The notes beneath the pieces are model-generated. The model did no database searches. It was not told the origin of the DNA and worked only from the letters and a program-made list of their open reading frames with translations. Position numbers and translations under genes: made by a program. Source: G963662605 sp963667005 (GTDB lineage: Bacteria; Bacteroidota; Ignavibacteria; Ignavibacteriales; Ignavibacteriaceae). Taken from it: 64,000 nt of DNA. The stretch is from NCBI GenBank assembly GCA_963667005.1, contig OY762937.1, forward strand, positions 2,046,001 to 2,110,000. The letters run 5' to 3'. Each line of letters starts with the position of its first letter. Position 1 is the first letter of the stretch. Shown piece by piece: positions 18,556 through 27,955 of the stretch.

Positions 18556-21500
18556 ATGGCTGCATCAATGATCGAAGATTTACGAGTTTTGCGTCAAATA
18601 GTAAAATTTGATGAATATTTTCGCGTACTTAATCGTATTGCCCAAGCAAAATATCATATGGGGATAATTGAGGCGCGTGTATGGGGAATATTGAGTAGTG
18701 AACAGTTTTATGATGTATTCGGGACCAAGGGAAACACACTTAATCCCTCGAATTTAAAAAAGCATGCTTCCTCAGCCGGACACCTCCGCAAAGTACTATT
18801 TATAAATCCTGCATCCGGAATTGAATTACACGATCTTACAGATTGTACAACCGACGATGATGATACGTTACATGTGCAGGAATGCGTCATGTTGATGCTG
18901 GACAAGGATATGGCGGTTATGTTAAAAGTAAAAATCGAACATGTCCCCGTCGATTTTGTTAGCTCTGTAACTGAATTATATGATACGTGTTATTTATCCA
19001 TAGGTAGTTTGTTCCATCACGAGGTAAGTGAGATATTCTTAAAGCGCTATCACCTGTATGAGCGGGCAATGTTAGCGACGAAAGATGGAATTATTTTAAC
19101 CGATGCGACATTACCTGACAATCCGGTGATGTGGGCAAATAAAGGGTTTGAGGAAATCACCGGGTACTCAAGAGAAGAAATTGTGGGACAAAACTGCCGC
19201 ATATTACAGAATCCAAACAGTTCACACGATGAATTGGAAAAATTGCGTTCCTCCATAAAATCCGCGAACAGTTGTAGTGTGGTTCTTAAAAACACTAAGA
19301 AGAACGGGGATGATTTTTACAATGAACTCAGCATCTCTCCGGTTTTCGATGATTCAGGAAATTTAACAAATTTCATAGGTGTTCAGCATGATATAACCGA
19401 AAATGTAGCAAACCGGAAAAGAATAGAAAGACTTACCGAATACTACTATAAATTGCTCAACGATATTCCGGGACAAGTAGCCGTATTTGATAAAGAATTG
19501 CGATACATTTTCATTAATCCTGAAAGTATAGTAAATAAAGAGCTGAGAGAGTGGCTCGTAGGCAAGACGGATTTTGACTATTGCAAGCGCAGAGGGATTG
19601 ATATAGCAGTGGCTGAATCAAGGCAGGCATCTTTACGGCAGGTGATAAAAAATAAAAAGAGATTTACATTTGAAGAGAAAATCTCAAAACCGGACGGCAC
19701 AGTCTTCTATTTTTTCAGAGTCATATCTCCGATATTTGATAATCAGGGAGAGGTTGAATATCTTATCGGCTATGGGATTGATATTACCGAACGAAAGAAG
19801 GCTGAAGAAGAACGTGATAGATTTTTTACCCTTTCCTCGGATCTGTTTTGTATCGCAGATATGAACGGATATTTTAAAAGAGTAAATCCTGAATTTAGTG
19901 CGCTTTTGGGTTATACTGAAGAAGAGTTGCTATCACGACCAATTAGGAGTTTTGTTTATCAGGAAGAAATCTCCGAGTTTGAAAAAAATTTCAACGGATT
20001 AAAAACAGGGGACAAAGGATTTCAATCCGAGCGAAGGCTCGTTTGCAAAGACGGCGGCTATCGTTGGCTTGCCTTTAAAGGCAGTATCGATCCGGATACT
20101 AAGTTGGTGTATGTTGTTGGCAGGGATACAACAGAACGAAAGCATGAAGAACAGCAGCTTATTGATGCAAAAAACATAGCAGAGTCTTCAACCCGTGCCA
20201 AAGAAGAATTTCTCGCTCACATGAGCCATGAAATCAGAACCCCTTTAAATGGCATCATCGGATTGTCCGGATTATTACTTCAAATGCAAGTTGAGCCCGA
20301 ATATACCGAGTACTTGAAGTCAATTAAATCCGCAGCAGATAATTTACTCGTTATCATAAATGACATTCTGGATTTCGCGAAGATTAACGCGAAGAAAATT
20401 GAATTTGCAGAGATAGATTTTTCACCGCGTGAGGTTATCCGGCAGATAATTCAAATCGTGAAAATTAAAGCCGAAGAGAAAGACCTAATCCTCGAGCTGA
20501 GCGGAGAAGATAAGCTTCCTGCATATCTTAATGGTGACCCAAACAGACTCAGCCAGATTTTGCTGAATCTCACCTCAAATGCTATTAAATATACAAATGA
20601 AGGTACAGTATCCATTCACATTAAAGCTGACGAGAAATCGCCTGGAAAAGCACTCCTCACTTTCACAATTAAAGATACAGGTATCGGTATTGCTAATGAA
20701 AAACTGTCTTCGATTTTCGAAAGTTTTCAGCAAGTACAAAACGTTGCAGGCTTAGTTCAGGGAACAGGACTAGGGTTAACAATTGCAAAACAGTTAGTAG
20801 TTCTACAATGCGGAGACATTGAAGTTAGCAGTGAATTAGGGAAGGGGTCTGTTTTTACAGTTAGTATACCATATCTTTTGGGCAATCCCCCTGTCGTTGA
20901 AAAAATTTCAGGCAATACGGCTGAAAATGAAGAAACAGCGTTAGCTGGCAAACGCATTTTAGTCGCCGAGGATAACAAAATCAATCAGCTTGTTATTTCA
21001 AAATATCTCGCACTTTGGGGGGCGGAATATACTATTGTGAATAATGGTTTGGAAGCATTTGAACAATTGCAGCGGAGTCCCTTTGATATCGTACTCATGG
21101 ATCTTGGTATGCCAATCCTTAACGGATATGAAGCCGCACAAAAAATCAGAGGTGATTTACCTTTACCCCAAAGCAGTACCCCTATTATTGCAATTACCGC
21201 TTCAGCTTTGACTGATGTTAAACTAAAAGTTTTTGGCTCCGGCATGAATGAGTATATTACAAAGCCATTTCAACCCCGTGAAGTGCTGGATAAGATACTT
21301 TATCTTGTTCATCAAAGCCAGGTGGCTGAAAATACGGCTCGAAACTATGAGCATGGCTTCATGGAAGACAATGCTATTGATTTGTATTATTTACGGGAAG
21401 TTATGGGAGGCGATACTAAAGGATTGATTGAATTGCTGGAGGAGATTAATACTGAAATTTCAGATTTCATAGCTGGCTTATTCGAAAGAGACCCCAGTGA

Positions 21501-21720
21501 AGAGATTGCCGAGATTCAAGCAACTGCACATAAGGTGAAACTCATGTTCATGTACTTAGGAGCTTCAAATGAATACGAAATTTTAAATAATCTTGAGATT
21601 GCCGGGGCAAAAGCGAAATCCCATGTTGCCTCGGATTTGCAAAGAATAATTCATGCATGGCGTGATATACAGCCGCAGCTTTTGCAAGAGATAGATAAAA
21701 TTAAACAAGAAGTCCTTTAA
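18556..21720 (+). CDS. LOV-domain hybrid sensor histidine kinase
   Basis: A 1054-residue cytoplasmic hybrid kinase. Residues 1-170 are an unrecognised domain. A LOV domain at about 173-290 has the photoreceptor motif GQNCRILQ with Cys214, plus MWANKGFEEITGY, VVLKNTKKNGDDF, NELSISPV and IGVQHDITE, which match the flavin-contact Asn, Asn and Gln positions. Two more PAS domains follow (about 300-415 and 425-540). A HisKA domain has His558 in HMSHEIRTPLN, and an HATPase has NLTSNAIKYTNEG. A receiver domain has Asp849 in VLMDLGMP and the TKPF lysine, and an HPt-like end has His992 in ATAHKVKL. The chain implies blue-light-triggered phosphorelay from His558 to Asp849 to His992 and then to an unknown response regulator. 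It converges on the STAS/SpoIIE operon. A TTG at 18526 is an alternative start. Confidence 0.9.
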   Translation: MAASMIEDLRVLRQIVKFDEYFRVLNRIAQAKYHMGIIEARVWGILSSEQFYDVFGTKGNTLNPSNLKKHASSAGHLRKVLFINPASGIELHDLTDCTTDDDDTLHVQECVMLMLDKDMAVMLKVKIEHVPVDFVSSVTELYDTCYLSIGSLFHHEVSEIFLKRYHLYERAMLATKDGIILTDATLPDNPVMWANKGFEEITGYSREEIVGQNCRILQNPNSSHDELEKLRSSIKSANSCSVVLKNTKKNGDDFYNELSISPVFDDSGNLTNFIGVQHDITENVANRKRIERLTEYYYKLLNDIPGQVAVFDKELRYIFINPESIVNKELREWLVGKTDFDYCKRRGIDIAVAESRQASLRQVIKNKKRFTFEEKISKPDGTVFYFFRVISPIFDNQGEVEYLIGYGIDITERKKAEEERDRFFTLSSDLFCIADMNGYFKRVNPEFSALLGYTEEELLSRPIRSFVYQEEISEFEKNFNGLKTGDKGFQSERRLVCKDGGYRWLAFKGSIDPDTKLVYVVGRDTTERKHEEQQLIDAKNIAESSTRAKEEFLAHMSHEIRTPLNGIIGLSGLLLQMQVEPEYTEYLKSIKSAADNLLVIINDILDFAKINAKKIEFAEIDFSPREVIRQIIQIVKIKAEEKDLILELSGEDKLPAYLNGDPNRLSQILLNLTSNAIKYTNEGTVSIHIKADEKSPGKALLTFTIKDTGIGIANEKLSSIFESFQQVQNVAGLVQGTGLGLTIAKQLVVLQCGDIEVSSELGKGSVFTVSIPYLLGNPPVVEKISGNTAENEETALAGKRILVAEDNKINQLVISKYLALWGAEYTIVNNGLEAFEQLQRSPFDIVLMDLGMPILNGYEAAQKIRGDLPLPQSSTPIIAITASALTDVKLKVFGSGMNEYITKPFQPREVLDKILYLVHQSQVAENTARNYEHGFMEDNAIDLYYLREVMGGDTKGLIELLEEINTEISDFIAGLFERDPSEEIAEIQATAHKVKLMFMYLGASNEYEILNNLEIAGAKAKSHVASDLQRIIHAWRDIQPQLLQEIDKIKQEVL

Positions 21721-21756
21721 TTTAACCGGCAATCCCGCAAGTAATTCTTTTTGTGA

Positions 21757-22095
21757 TTACATACCGAAGTATGCCATTGCCTCAGCCTGATTCTCTGTGA
21801 TTTTGAAAAGATTAAAATACCCGGTTATTTCAAATACCCGTTTTGTGTTAGCATTCAAACCGCAGAGGTATACACCACCGTCGAAATCAGCTAATTTTTG
21901 ATGCGATAAAATGAGTATACGTAACCCGGCACTACTGACAAAGTTCATCTTATTGCAGTCTATGAGAATATTATATATACCGCGTTCTACAATTTCATCA
22001 ACTTTCTGACTAAAAATATCAACCTGAGTAATGTCAAAGCGTCCCTCAAGTTCAAGTATTGAGATTTTTTCCTTGATTGTTTCGCGTATTTCCAT
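21757..22095 (-). CDS. STAS-domain anti-sigma-factor antagonist
   Basis: A 112-residue SpoIIAA/RsbV-like STAS protein. The segment DCNKMNFVSSAGLRILIL holds the conserved phosphorylatable serine region. Partners of this kind are phosphorylated by an RsbW-type kinase and dephosphorylated by a PP2C phosphatase. The upstream gene, 14 bases away, encodes exactly such a phosphatase with an RsbW-like ATPase domain. The operon therefore looks like a self-contained partner-switching module. AAAGG precedes the ATG. Confidence 0.88.
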   Translation of the reverse strand: MEIRETIKEKISILELEGRFDITQVDIFSQKVDEIVERGIYNILIDCNKMNFVSSAGLRILILSHQKLADFDGGVYLCGLNANTKRVFEITGYFNLFKITENQAEAMAYFGM

Positions 22096-22109
22096 GTAAA
22101 AGCCTTTCG

Positions 22110-24491
22110 CTAAATATTCGGTTTACTGAATGATAAAATATTTTTTCCATCTACACGTTCATATGAAATATCGTGTAGTATCTTTTTACAAATAAATATT
22201 CCCATACCTCCGGGTTTTACGCCGTGAATACTTGTCGGGATAACCGGGTCATCGGAGTTTAATGGATCAAAATCAATTCCGTCATCTTCAAGTTGGGCAT
22301 TGATAACTTTTCCATCGTAGTTTACCCGAAGGGTGATAAGATGTTCGCTTTCATCATTAAAAGCATAAAAGATAATATTACTAATCAGCTCATCAATGGC
22401 AAGCAGAAAATCATCAATGACTTCCTGGTTGATTCTCCAGGTAAGAAATAATGAATTGAGCTCTGTGGAGAGTTTGCCGATTTCCTGAATATCTTTTTTG
22501 ACAAGTATGGTATATTTAAAAGGTTCATCCTTGTCGCTTAAAACACCGTGGCCGCCGAGATATCGTAATGTTAACAGAGTCATATCATCAAATTGTTCCA
22601 TACCCTCAGCAAATTTGTCAACCGCGGATATAATTGCATTCGTCAACCCTTCGGCATTAAGTCCTGAATTCGAAAGCAATACCTGTTCAAGATGCGTCTC
22701 CTCGAATAATTCAGATTCCTTATTTTCCGCATCTGTAATACCGTCCGTATACATCGAAACCACATCTCCGGCTTCAAGCATAATCGAAGCACTTCTATAC
22801 GGACTTGATTGAATTCCTATGGGGTATCCATGAAATACTTCAAGCTGTTGAATTGTACCATCACGGAGGAGATACGGCGGATTATGACCCGCGTTACAAT
22901 ATTCGAATTCGCCCGAATAAACGTCCAGAATAGCTATAAAGAATGTAACGAACATTTTTTGCAGATTGTCCCTGCATAAATCCTCATTCACAATCCGGAC
23001 AATTTCATTGGGTTTCATCCCTCGTGTATACTTTGCGCGCAGCAGGGTTCTTGTCATAGCCATTAATAAAGACGCAGGAACTCCTTTGCCGGATACATCA
23101 CCTATTGCCAGCACCAGGTGGCGGTCATCGGCAAAGAAATAATCGTATAAATCACCTCCCACAGCTTTAACCGGGGTCAGGTGTGCGTACAAATCAATTT
23201 CTGTCCTGTCCGGGAAAGGGGGGAATAATTTCGGAATGATACTCATCTGAATATCGTGAGCGATACGCATTTCGCTCTCGATCTTTTCCATGTCAGCTGT
23301 GGTTTTTTTCAGATTCTCAATGTGATACTGAAGCGATGTCTGCATGCTGATAAATGAGTTGTTCAGTTCGCCGACTTCATCTTTTCTGTCCAGAGGCTCG
23401 ATATTTACATGAAAATTTCCCTGAGCAATAAGCTTCGTAGCATTGGCGAGTGAAGTCAACGGTTTTGTGGTCGATTGGCTGACCAATACAATAAGAATGA
23501 TGAGCAGAATACCGGTAAAAATAATAATAAACGCGATGAATTCGCTCAAACGGTTGATATCACTGAATAATTCGTCTATTGGATACAAAACACCGACTGA
23601 CCAACCGCTCGATTTTATCGGAGCATAATAAATCCAACTCAACTTGCCTGTCTGCACATTTTTATACGCGAATGTTGCTTTGCCTTGCATGCCGCTTATC
23701 ATGTTTTGTCCCATGATACGCATATCTTTGTAGTTGCGTTCATCAGCAAGACTAAACAGGCTCTCATTCATAATAAGACTTTTGTTGGGATGGCAGACAA
23801 TAGTCCCTGTCCGGGAAATTACAAAGCAGTAACCGGTTTTTGAGATGTAGGTATTGTTAATTATCCGCACCAAACCCTCAAGGGATATGTCCGCAGTTAC
23901 TGTACCGCGGGCAACACGCTTTCCGTTAACCATATGATAGAAGGGAATTGAGTAGGTTGCCATGAGAATGCCGCCACCGCCCTCATCAATATAAGGTTCG
24001 GACCAGTATCCCTTATCTAAAGTAATGGGAATTTGATACCAGTCTGAAACGTGATATGTATAGTTTTCATTGCCAAGATAAATAGTTTTGAGTTCCTTCT
24101 TATCTTTATACACATACGGGGCATGGTAATATTCTTTTTTATCATACGCGTAAGGTTCATACGCAATTGCGATACCGTAAATTTCGTAGTTTTTTCTCAG
24201 TACGGTATCCAGCATTGTTATAAGTTTATCATCTTTGAAATCTTCCGTAGAAAGTATCATACTTAATGTGTTAGGCACTTTTTCAACCCGGCGCACAAGG
24301 CCCTCAATTGTACCAACAAAGTTTTTTACCTGAAGATTAGCAGAGGTTTCTATTCTTTCCGATATGATGTGTCTTGAATAAAAATATGAATAGAGAAATA
24401 CGACAAAGCAAAGTACCTCAACAATTGAACAGATGTAAAAAGCCAGTTTAAAACCGAGTGAGCGGTTTTTGAGAAATTTGAAAATCTTCAT
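22110..24491 (-). CDS. Cache-HAMP-SpoIIE phosphatase with RsbW-like ATPase domain
   Basis: A 793-residue membrane signal protein. A transmembrane helix (about 13-38) and a second (about 315-340) flank a large periplasmic dCache sensor domain (WYQIPITLDKGYWSEPYID). A HAMP segment and coiled coil (ESEMRIAHDIQMSIIPKLFP) follow. The SpoIIE/PP2C phosphatase has the metal motifs VGGDLYDYF, IGDVSGKGVPAS, YTDGITDAEN and FDDMTLL. The last about 140 residues are a GHKL ATPase of the RsbW type (LAIDELISNIIFYAF, PGGMGIFI). It probably both phosphorylates and dephosphorylates the STAS partner encoded next. Its start lies two bases after the stop of the periplasmic binding-protein gene, so the two are translationally linked. 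Confidence 0.9.
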   Translation of the reverse strand: MKIFKFLKNRSLGFKLAFYICSIVEVLCFVVFLYSYFYSRHIISERIETSANLQVKNFVGTIEGLVRRVEKVPNTLSMILSTEDFKDDKLITMLDTVLRKNYEIYGIAIAYEPYAYDKKEYYHAPYVYKDKKELKTIYLGNENYTYHVSDWYQIPITLDKGYWSEPYIDEGGGGILMATYSIPFYHMVNGKRVARGTVTADISLEGLVRIINNTYISKTGYCFVISRTGTIVCHPNKSLIMNESLFSLADERNYKDMRIMGQNMISGMQGKATFAYKNVQTGKLSWIYYAPIKSSGWSVGVLYPIDELFSDINRLSEFIAFIIIFTGILLIILIVLVSQSTTKPLTSLANATKLIAQGNFHVNIEPLDRKDEVGELNNSFISMQTSLQYHIENLKKTTADMEKIESEMRIAHDIQMSIIPKLFPPFPDRTEIDLYAHLTPVKAVGGDLYDYFFADDRHLVLAIGDVSGKGVPASLLMAMTRTLLRAKYTRGMKPNEIVRIVNEDLCRDNLQKMFVTFFIAILDVYSGEFEYCNAGHNPPYLLRDGTIQQLEVFHGYPIGIQSSPYRSASIMLEAGDVVSMYTDGITDAENKESELFEETHLEQVLLSNSGLNAEGLTNAIISAVDKFAEGMEQFDDMTLLTLRYLGGHGVLSDKDEPFKYTILVKKDIQEIGKLSTELNSLFLTWRINQEVIDDFLLAIDELISNIIFYAFNDESEHLITLRVNYDGKVINAQLEDDGIDFDPLNSDDPVIPTSIHGVKPGGMGIFICKKILHDISYERVDGKNILSFSKPNI

Positions 24492-24493
24492 GG

Positions 24494-25444
24494 CTATTGA
24501 TTACTCCTGTTTATTGTGTTATATGCAGGGGCTTTTTTCACCAGTCCGAGTTTTTCCAGTAACGATGCAGTCGTATTGTAATCCTGCTGATTAAGGAGTC
24601 CCGTTACATGTTTTTTACCATCAACATTCAATAATCCGAATAAACCGTTCACTACCCACCGCATCTGTGAATAGTTTATGGTGATATTTTTGGATTTTAG
24701 ATATTTCATAACGCAATCAATGCTTTCGGCAGGATGATCGTACATATACTGCCACCCCTCTAAAGTCGCCTTAGTGAATTTTTTACATATCTCGGGATTG
24801 GCTTTATACGTACTTTCGAGACAGTATAAACCATCTTCCGGGAAATTCAACAGAATATCTTTATAATAAATCGCGGTGAGTGCGGTAGAATCAAATCCGG
24901 AATTGATAATATTGTGAAAATCACTATACGATTTTACTATCAACGCGTCAACGCAGTCCATAAGCAGGAGATTCACCGAAGCGCCGCGGGGGAGCACAGT
25001 CAGTTTTAAATTGTATTTCTTTATAAATGCGTCCCCGATAACCTGCAATTCCTCTTCAAACATCCCGATTCTTTTCCCGTTGAGGTCGCTAATAGTTCTT
25101 ATATGGTTTGCGCGTTTTGAAACGATCATAAACGAAGAAGATTTTAATAGCTGCGCAAGATTAACAATAGGCTGCTTTTCTGAGGATAATTGTACTGCGG
25201 TGGGAAGCATAAGCGTTGTGAACATCACCTTGCCCCGCGTCAGATATGATAGAGCGATACCCCTGCCGCAGGAAACAAATTTTACATTCAATCCATACTT
25301 TTTATAGATACCCTTTTCCTGAGCGAGAATCTGTCCGGCAAATTCGGCTTGTTGTTTGCCGATAAAACACGTCACATCCTGTGAAAATGCCTGAAAGCTG
25401 AAGAGGAAAAGTATTATGAAGAAAAATCCGCGGGCCGTTCTCAT
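24494..25444 (-). CDS. NMT1/THI5-like periplasmic substrate-binding protein
   Basis: A 316-residue secreted binding protein with a signal peptide (about residues 1-21, ending FSQ). It shows the NMT1/THI5 pattern: AEFAGQILAQEKGIYKKYGL near the start, SDLNGKRIGMF in the middle, and ATLEGWQYMYDHPAESID later. Relatives bind thiamine precursors, nitrate, sulfonates or similar small molecules for ABC importers. No permease or ATPase gene is nearby. Instead it opens an operon with a Cache-SpoIIE phosphatase and a STAS protein, so it may present a ligand to that sensor. Ligand unknown. Confidence 0.85.
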   Translation of the reverse strand: MRTARGFFFIILFLFSFQAFSQDVTCFIGKQQAEFAGQILAQEKGIYKKYGLNVKFVSCGRGIALSYLTRGKVMFTTLMLPTAVQLSSEKQPIVNLAQLLKSSSFMIVSKRANHIRTISDLNGKRIGMFEEELQVIGDAFIKKYNLKLTVLPRGASVNLLLMDCVDALIVKSYSDFHNIINSGFDSTALTAIYYKDILLNFPEDGLYCLESTYKANPEICKKFTKATLEGWQYMYDHPAESIDCVMKYLKSKNITINYSQMRWVVNGLFGLLNVDGKKHVTGLLNQQDYNTTASLLEKLGLVKKAPAYNTINRSNQ

Positions 25445-25729
25445 ATAGCAACCATCTTCCTATTGTATTCTTTAATATATTAATTATCCCAGTAAGATGA
25501 AACAAATAGTTTAATTCTAAAGTGGCAAGTAACTCGTGATGAGGAATATCCTATCCGAGATTTTCAATTAGCAGGGCTAATGAAGCAATTCACGAATATT
25601 TTTCGCGGCGATAAAAAAAATTCATGGGGACGGAAAAATCCCCGTTGTTTTTTAGTAAAAAAGGCGGTAAATAATGGCATAAAAGTTGATTTAGGGATGT
25701 GAACAACTACACATTTAAAGGAATTTGGT

Positions 25730-26620
25730 ATGAAAGCTTTGTTTGCGTTGATGATAATTGCGGTGATGTTTGCCGGATGCAGTAAAAATAATCCGGTCAG
25801 CACCGATAGTGCTTCGATTAGTTCCGGTGAGGCTGCATATAGTGCGGTTTCGATGTATAAAGTTGCCGGCGACTCAACGGCGACAACTGATACCACCGTC
25901 TGCCCGCATGATTCACTGCGGAATGTCAATATGCTTGTATCTTTAAAAACATATCTGACATTATCCGACGAACAATTTACACTTGTACAAGGCTTCGGCG
26001 ATACCTTGTTTGCTCAACTGAAAGCTATTCGTACTACGGTGAAGAGCCATGGAATCTCGAAAGATTCATCTCATGTTCTGGTTGACGCTGCAAGAGCACA
26101 GTTCGTTGCCTCGGTTCAGGCGATTCTTACAACCGATCAACTGACACTCTTCACCACATGGCTATCACTCTATTGGGTTAAACCGGGGACAGGCGGGCCA
26201 CATGGCAGTTTTGGAGAGCACGGGCGTCCGGGCGGAGACATGATGGCTAACGATTCTCTGAAAAACGCAGCAATGCTCGATTCATTAAAGGTATATTTGA
26301 GCTTAACCGATATTCAGGCAACATCAATAAAAGCATTGAGTGATTCGCTGGCTGTACAACTAAAAGCAATCCGTGCTTTGGCTATGAGCCAAAAATTGAC
26401 TCCTGATTCAGTCGGCGTTCTGGTTATGGCTGCAAAGACACAATTTATAGCTTCGGTTAAAGCAGTACTCACCGCAGATCAGGTAACGCTCTTTGAAACA
26501 TGGCTGACGCTTTATTGGGAAAAACAGATTCTTCCGGGGCGTAATGGTGGAGGGCCGGGAATGTCCGGCGGTCCAGGGATGCACGATGGCGGGCATGGTC
26601 ATCATGGCGGAATGCACTAA
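25730..26620 (+). CDS. Lipoprotein with duplicated LTxxQ (Spy/CpxP-like) domain
   Basis: A 296-residue protein with a lipoprotein signal (MFAGC, Cys17 lipidated). Two tandem copies of a helical domain of about 90 residues each start with a LxxxLxxYLxLxxxQ stretch (LKTYLTLSDEQFTLVQGF and LKVYLSLTDIQATSIKAL) and end with LTTDQLTLF or LTADQVTLF before WLxLYW. The LTxxQ motif is that of Spy/CpxP periplasmic chaperones and of ZraP. The tail is rich in Gly and His (DGGHGHHGGMH) and could bind metal ions. It is divergent from the binding-protein operon. Start well supported by AAAGGAATTTGGT. Confidence 0.75.
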   Translation: MKALFALMIIAVMFAGCSKNNPVSTDSASISSGEAAYSAVSMYKVAGDSTATTDTTVCPHDSLRNVNMLVSLKTYLTLSDEQFTLVQGFGDTLFAQLKAIRTTVKSHGISKDSSHVLVDAARAQFVASVQAILTTDQLTLFTTWLSLYWVKPGTGGPHGSFGEHGRPGGDMMANDSLKNAAMLDSLKVYLSLTDIQATSIKALSDSLAVQLKAIRALAMSQKLTPDSVGVLVMAAKTQFIASVKAVLTADQVTLFETWLTLYWEKQILPGRNGGGPGMSGGPGMHDGGHGHHGGMH

Positions 26621-26633
26621 TCTTATAAAACAT

Positions 26634-26660
26634 AAAACGGCCGCGAAAGCGGCCGTTTTT
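26634..26660 (+). terminator. Rho-independent terminator of the LTxxQ gene
   Basis: Perfect stem AAAACGGCCGC / GCGGCCGTTTT with a GAAA tetraloop and T run, 13 bases after the stop codon. The A/T-flanked stem could also work in the other direction. Confidence 0.93.
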
Positions 26661-27074
26661 ATTAAATCGTAATACACTGCATGTGAAACTGTAACGAAAG
26701 CTTCGACCAACCTGTTAATCCTTACCATGAAAGACCCCGCTTCTTTTATCCCAAATTATACTTGACTATAGATGGAATATTTGTTAAACTGCATCAAGGC
26801 TGTTTGAAAATTCACTTCTTTTACTCATCCCCGGAGATAAACAGTCCGCTGTTATAAATAGTTGTTGTGTTTCTACCGTTAAAAATATCTGATTAGTGTA
26901 TCTGTAAATTGTCGAATCTCAGACGAATCAGCGGCATCTTTTCGTTGGTGTCTCAATCGCATGTTTGATGCTGGATACCGGCTACGCCTGAGTGAATACA
27001 GCCAACAAGGACTAACTATATCATTATAGTTATAATACATCATTCATTATTATTTAAAATTAGGTGGAGGTTAT
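26661..27074. other. Intergenic region with a short palindrome
   Basis: A 414-base gap between two rightward genes. No frame looks coding. A perfect seven-base inverted repeat, AACTATA-TCAT-TATAGTT, lies at 27014-27031, about 45 bases before the next start, and may be an operator or part of the promoter. AGGTGGAGG just before the ATG at 27075 is a strong ribosome-binding site. Confidence 0.45.
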
Positions 27075-27896
27075 ATGCGCACTGTAACTTGTTCTTTGTT
27101 CATGCTCATCTTCTTACTAAGTCATTCATTGTTTGGTCAGTTAAGGTTTGTCGGTGTGTTGCAGAAGGACAAGCTCGATGTACCGATCGAAGATAATACG
27201 CTATATTTCCCGGGTTTTGTAAAAGACACAACTCTCGCTAAACAATATTTTGGGAACGAACAGTTGGGCATCGGGAATGCAGTCGGCTTTTCATATGCCG
27301 ATTCTGTCGCATCAGCTTATACGGAATTATTGCAGGATTATATTTATCTTGGTGAGAGATTCGGAATCGCGAGAATTGGACTAACTGGTATTGTCTCCGG
27401 GTCAAAAGATACTTCCAAAACAGCAGCCCAAAACTTTTTTACTGCAGGAGGTAACGCCTCAATCTATATGAGAGTTCCATTGTACTACTTCCATTCCCAA
27501 AATACCATGAGCCCGCTCTTGACCCTTGTGGAATTTATTCCAAAGGCCTCATTTGAGGTCCCGGGAATGAATGTATGGCTTAAGAACTTTACCTACAATT
27601 TTGATTTGGGGATTGAGCCGTATGCTACTGTGGCAACAATTAATGAAACAATGAAGTTTTATACTGAAGCCCGAATAAGCTATGTTGCCGGCTCGCAGGA
27701 TTTTTACAAAACAATCGGGTTGGCATCCGAGAACCAGAAATCATTCTGGATGGGTAAATGGAGTTTGGGAATTTTAATAAATGATCAATTCAAAGTTGTT
27801 ATTTCAAAAGGTTTCAAATTTCATAATACTCCGAATGAATTAGTCAACAATCTCCCGCTTGCGATTGGGGTTCAATTGGCTACCGGGAAAAAATAA
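27075..27896 (+). CDS. Secreted protein of unknown function
   Basis: A 273-residue protein with a signal peptide (about residues 1-21, ending LFGQ). The mature part alternates polar and hydrophobic residues (ARIGLTGIVSG, TEARISYVAG, WSLGILINDQFKVVISKG), which fits an outer-membrane beta-barrel or a periplasmic beta-sandwich. I do not recognise the family. It lies alone between two good terminators. Start fixed by a strong AGGTGGAGG site. Confidence 0.7.
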   Translation: MRTVTCSLFMLIFLLSHSLFGQLRFVGVLQKDKLDVPIEDNTLYFPGFVKDTTLAKQYFGNEQLGIGNAVGFSYADSVASAYTELLQDYIYLGERFGIARIGLTGIVSGSKDTSKTAAQNFFTAGGNASIYMRVPLYYFHSQNTMSPLLTLVEFIPKASFEVPGMNVWLKNFTYNFDLGIEPYATVATINETMKFYTEARISYVAGSQDFYKTIGLASENQKSFWMGKWSLGILINDQFKVVISKGFKFHNTPNELVNNLPLAIGVQLATGKK

Positions 27897-27927
27897 TATT
27901 CCAAGATTTTATTGATTCGAAAGTAAT

Positions 27928-27955
27928 AAAAAAGCAGGCGGGAGCCTGCTTTTTT
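27928..27955. terminator. Bidirectional rho-independent terminator
   Basis: Stem AAAAAAGCAGGC / GCCTGCTTTTTT with a four-base loop. It lies between the convergent 27075 gene and the DUF1858 gene and can end transcription from both sides; it slightly overlaps the last codons of the leftward gene. Confidence 0.9.

Noticed and set aside
25621..25660. GGGGA/TCCCC hairpin followed by T-rich sequence upstream of the LTxxQ lipoprotein gene
   Set aside because: The stem is only five pairs and the surrounding DNA is T-rich anyway; too weak to call an attenuator.
25564..25929. 121-residue leftward frame in the divergent region
   Set aside because: It overlaps the signal peptide of the well-supported lipoprotein gene on the other strand and has no family likeness.
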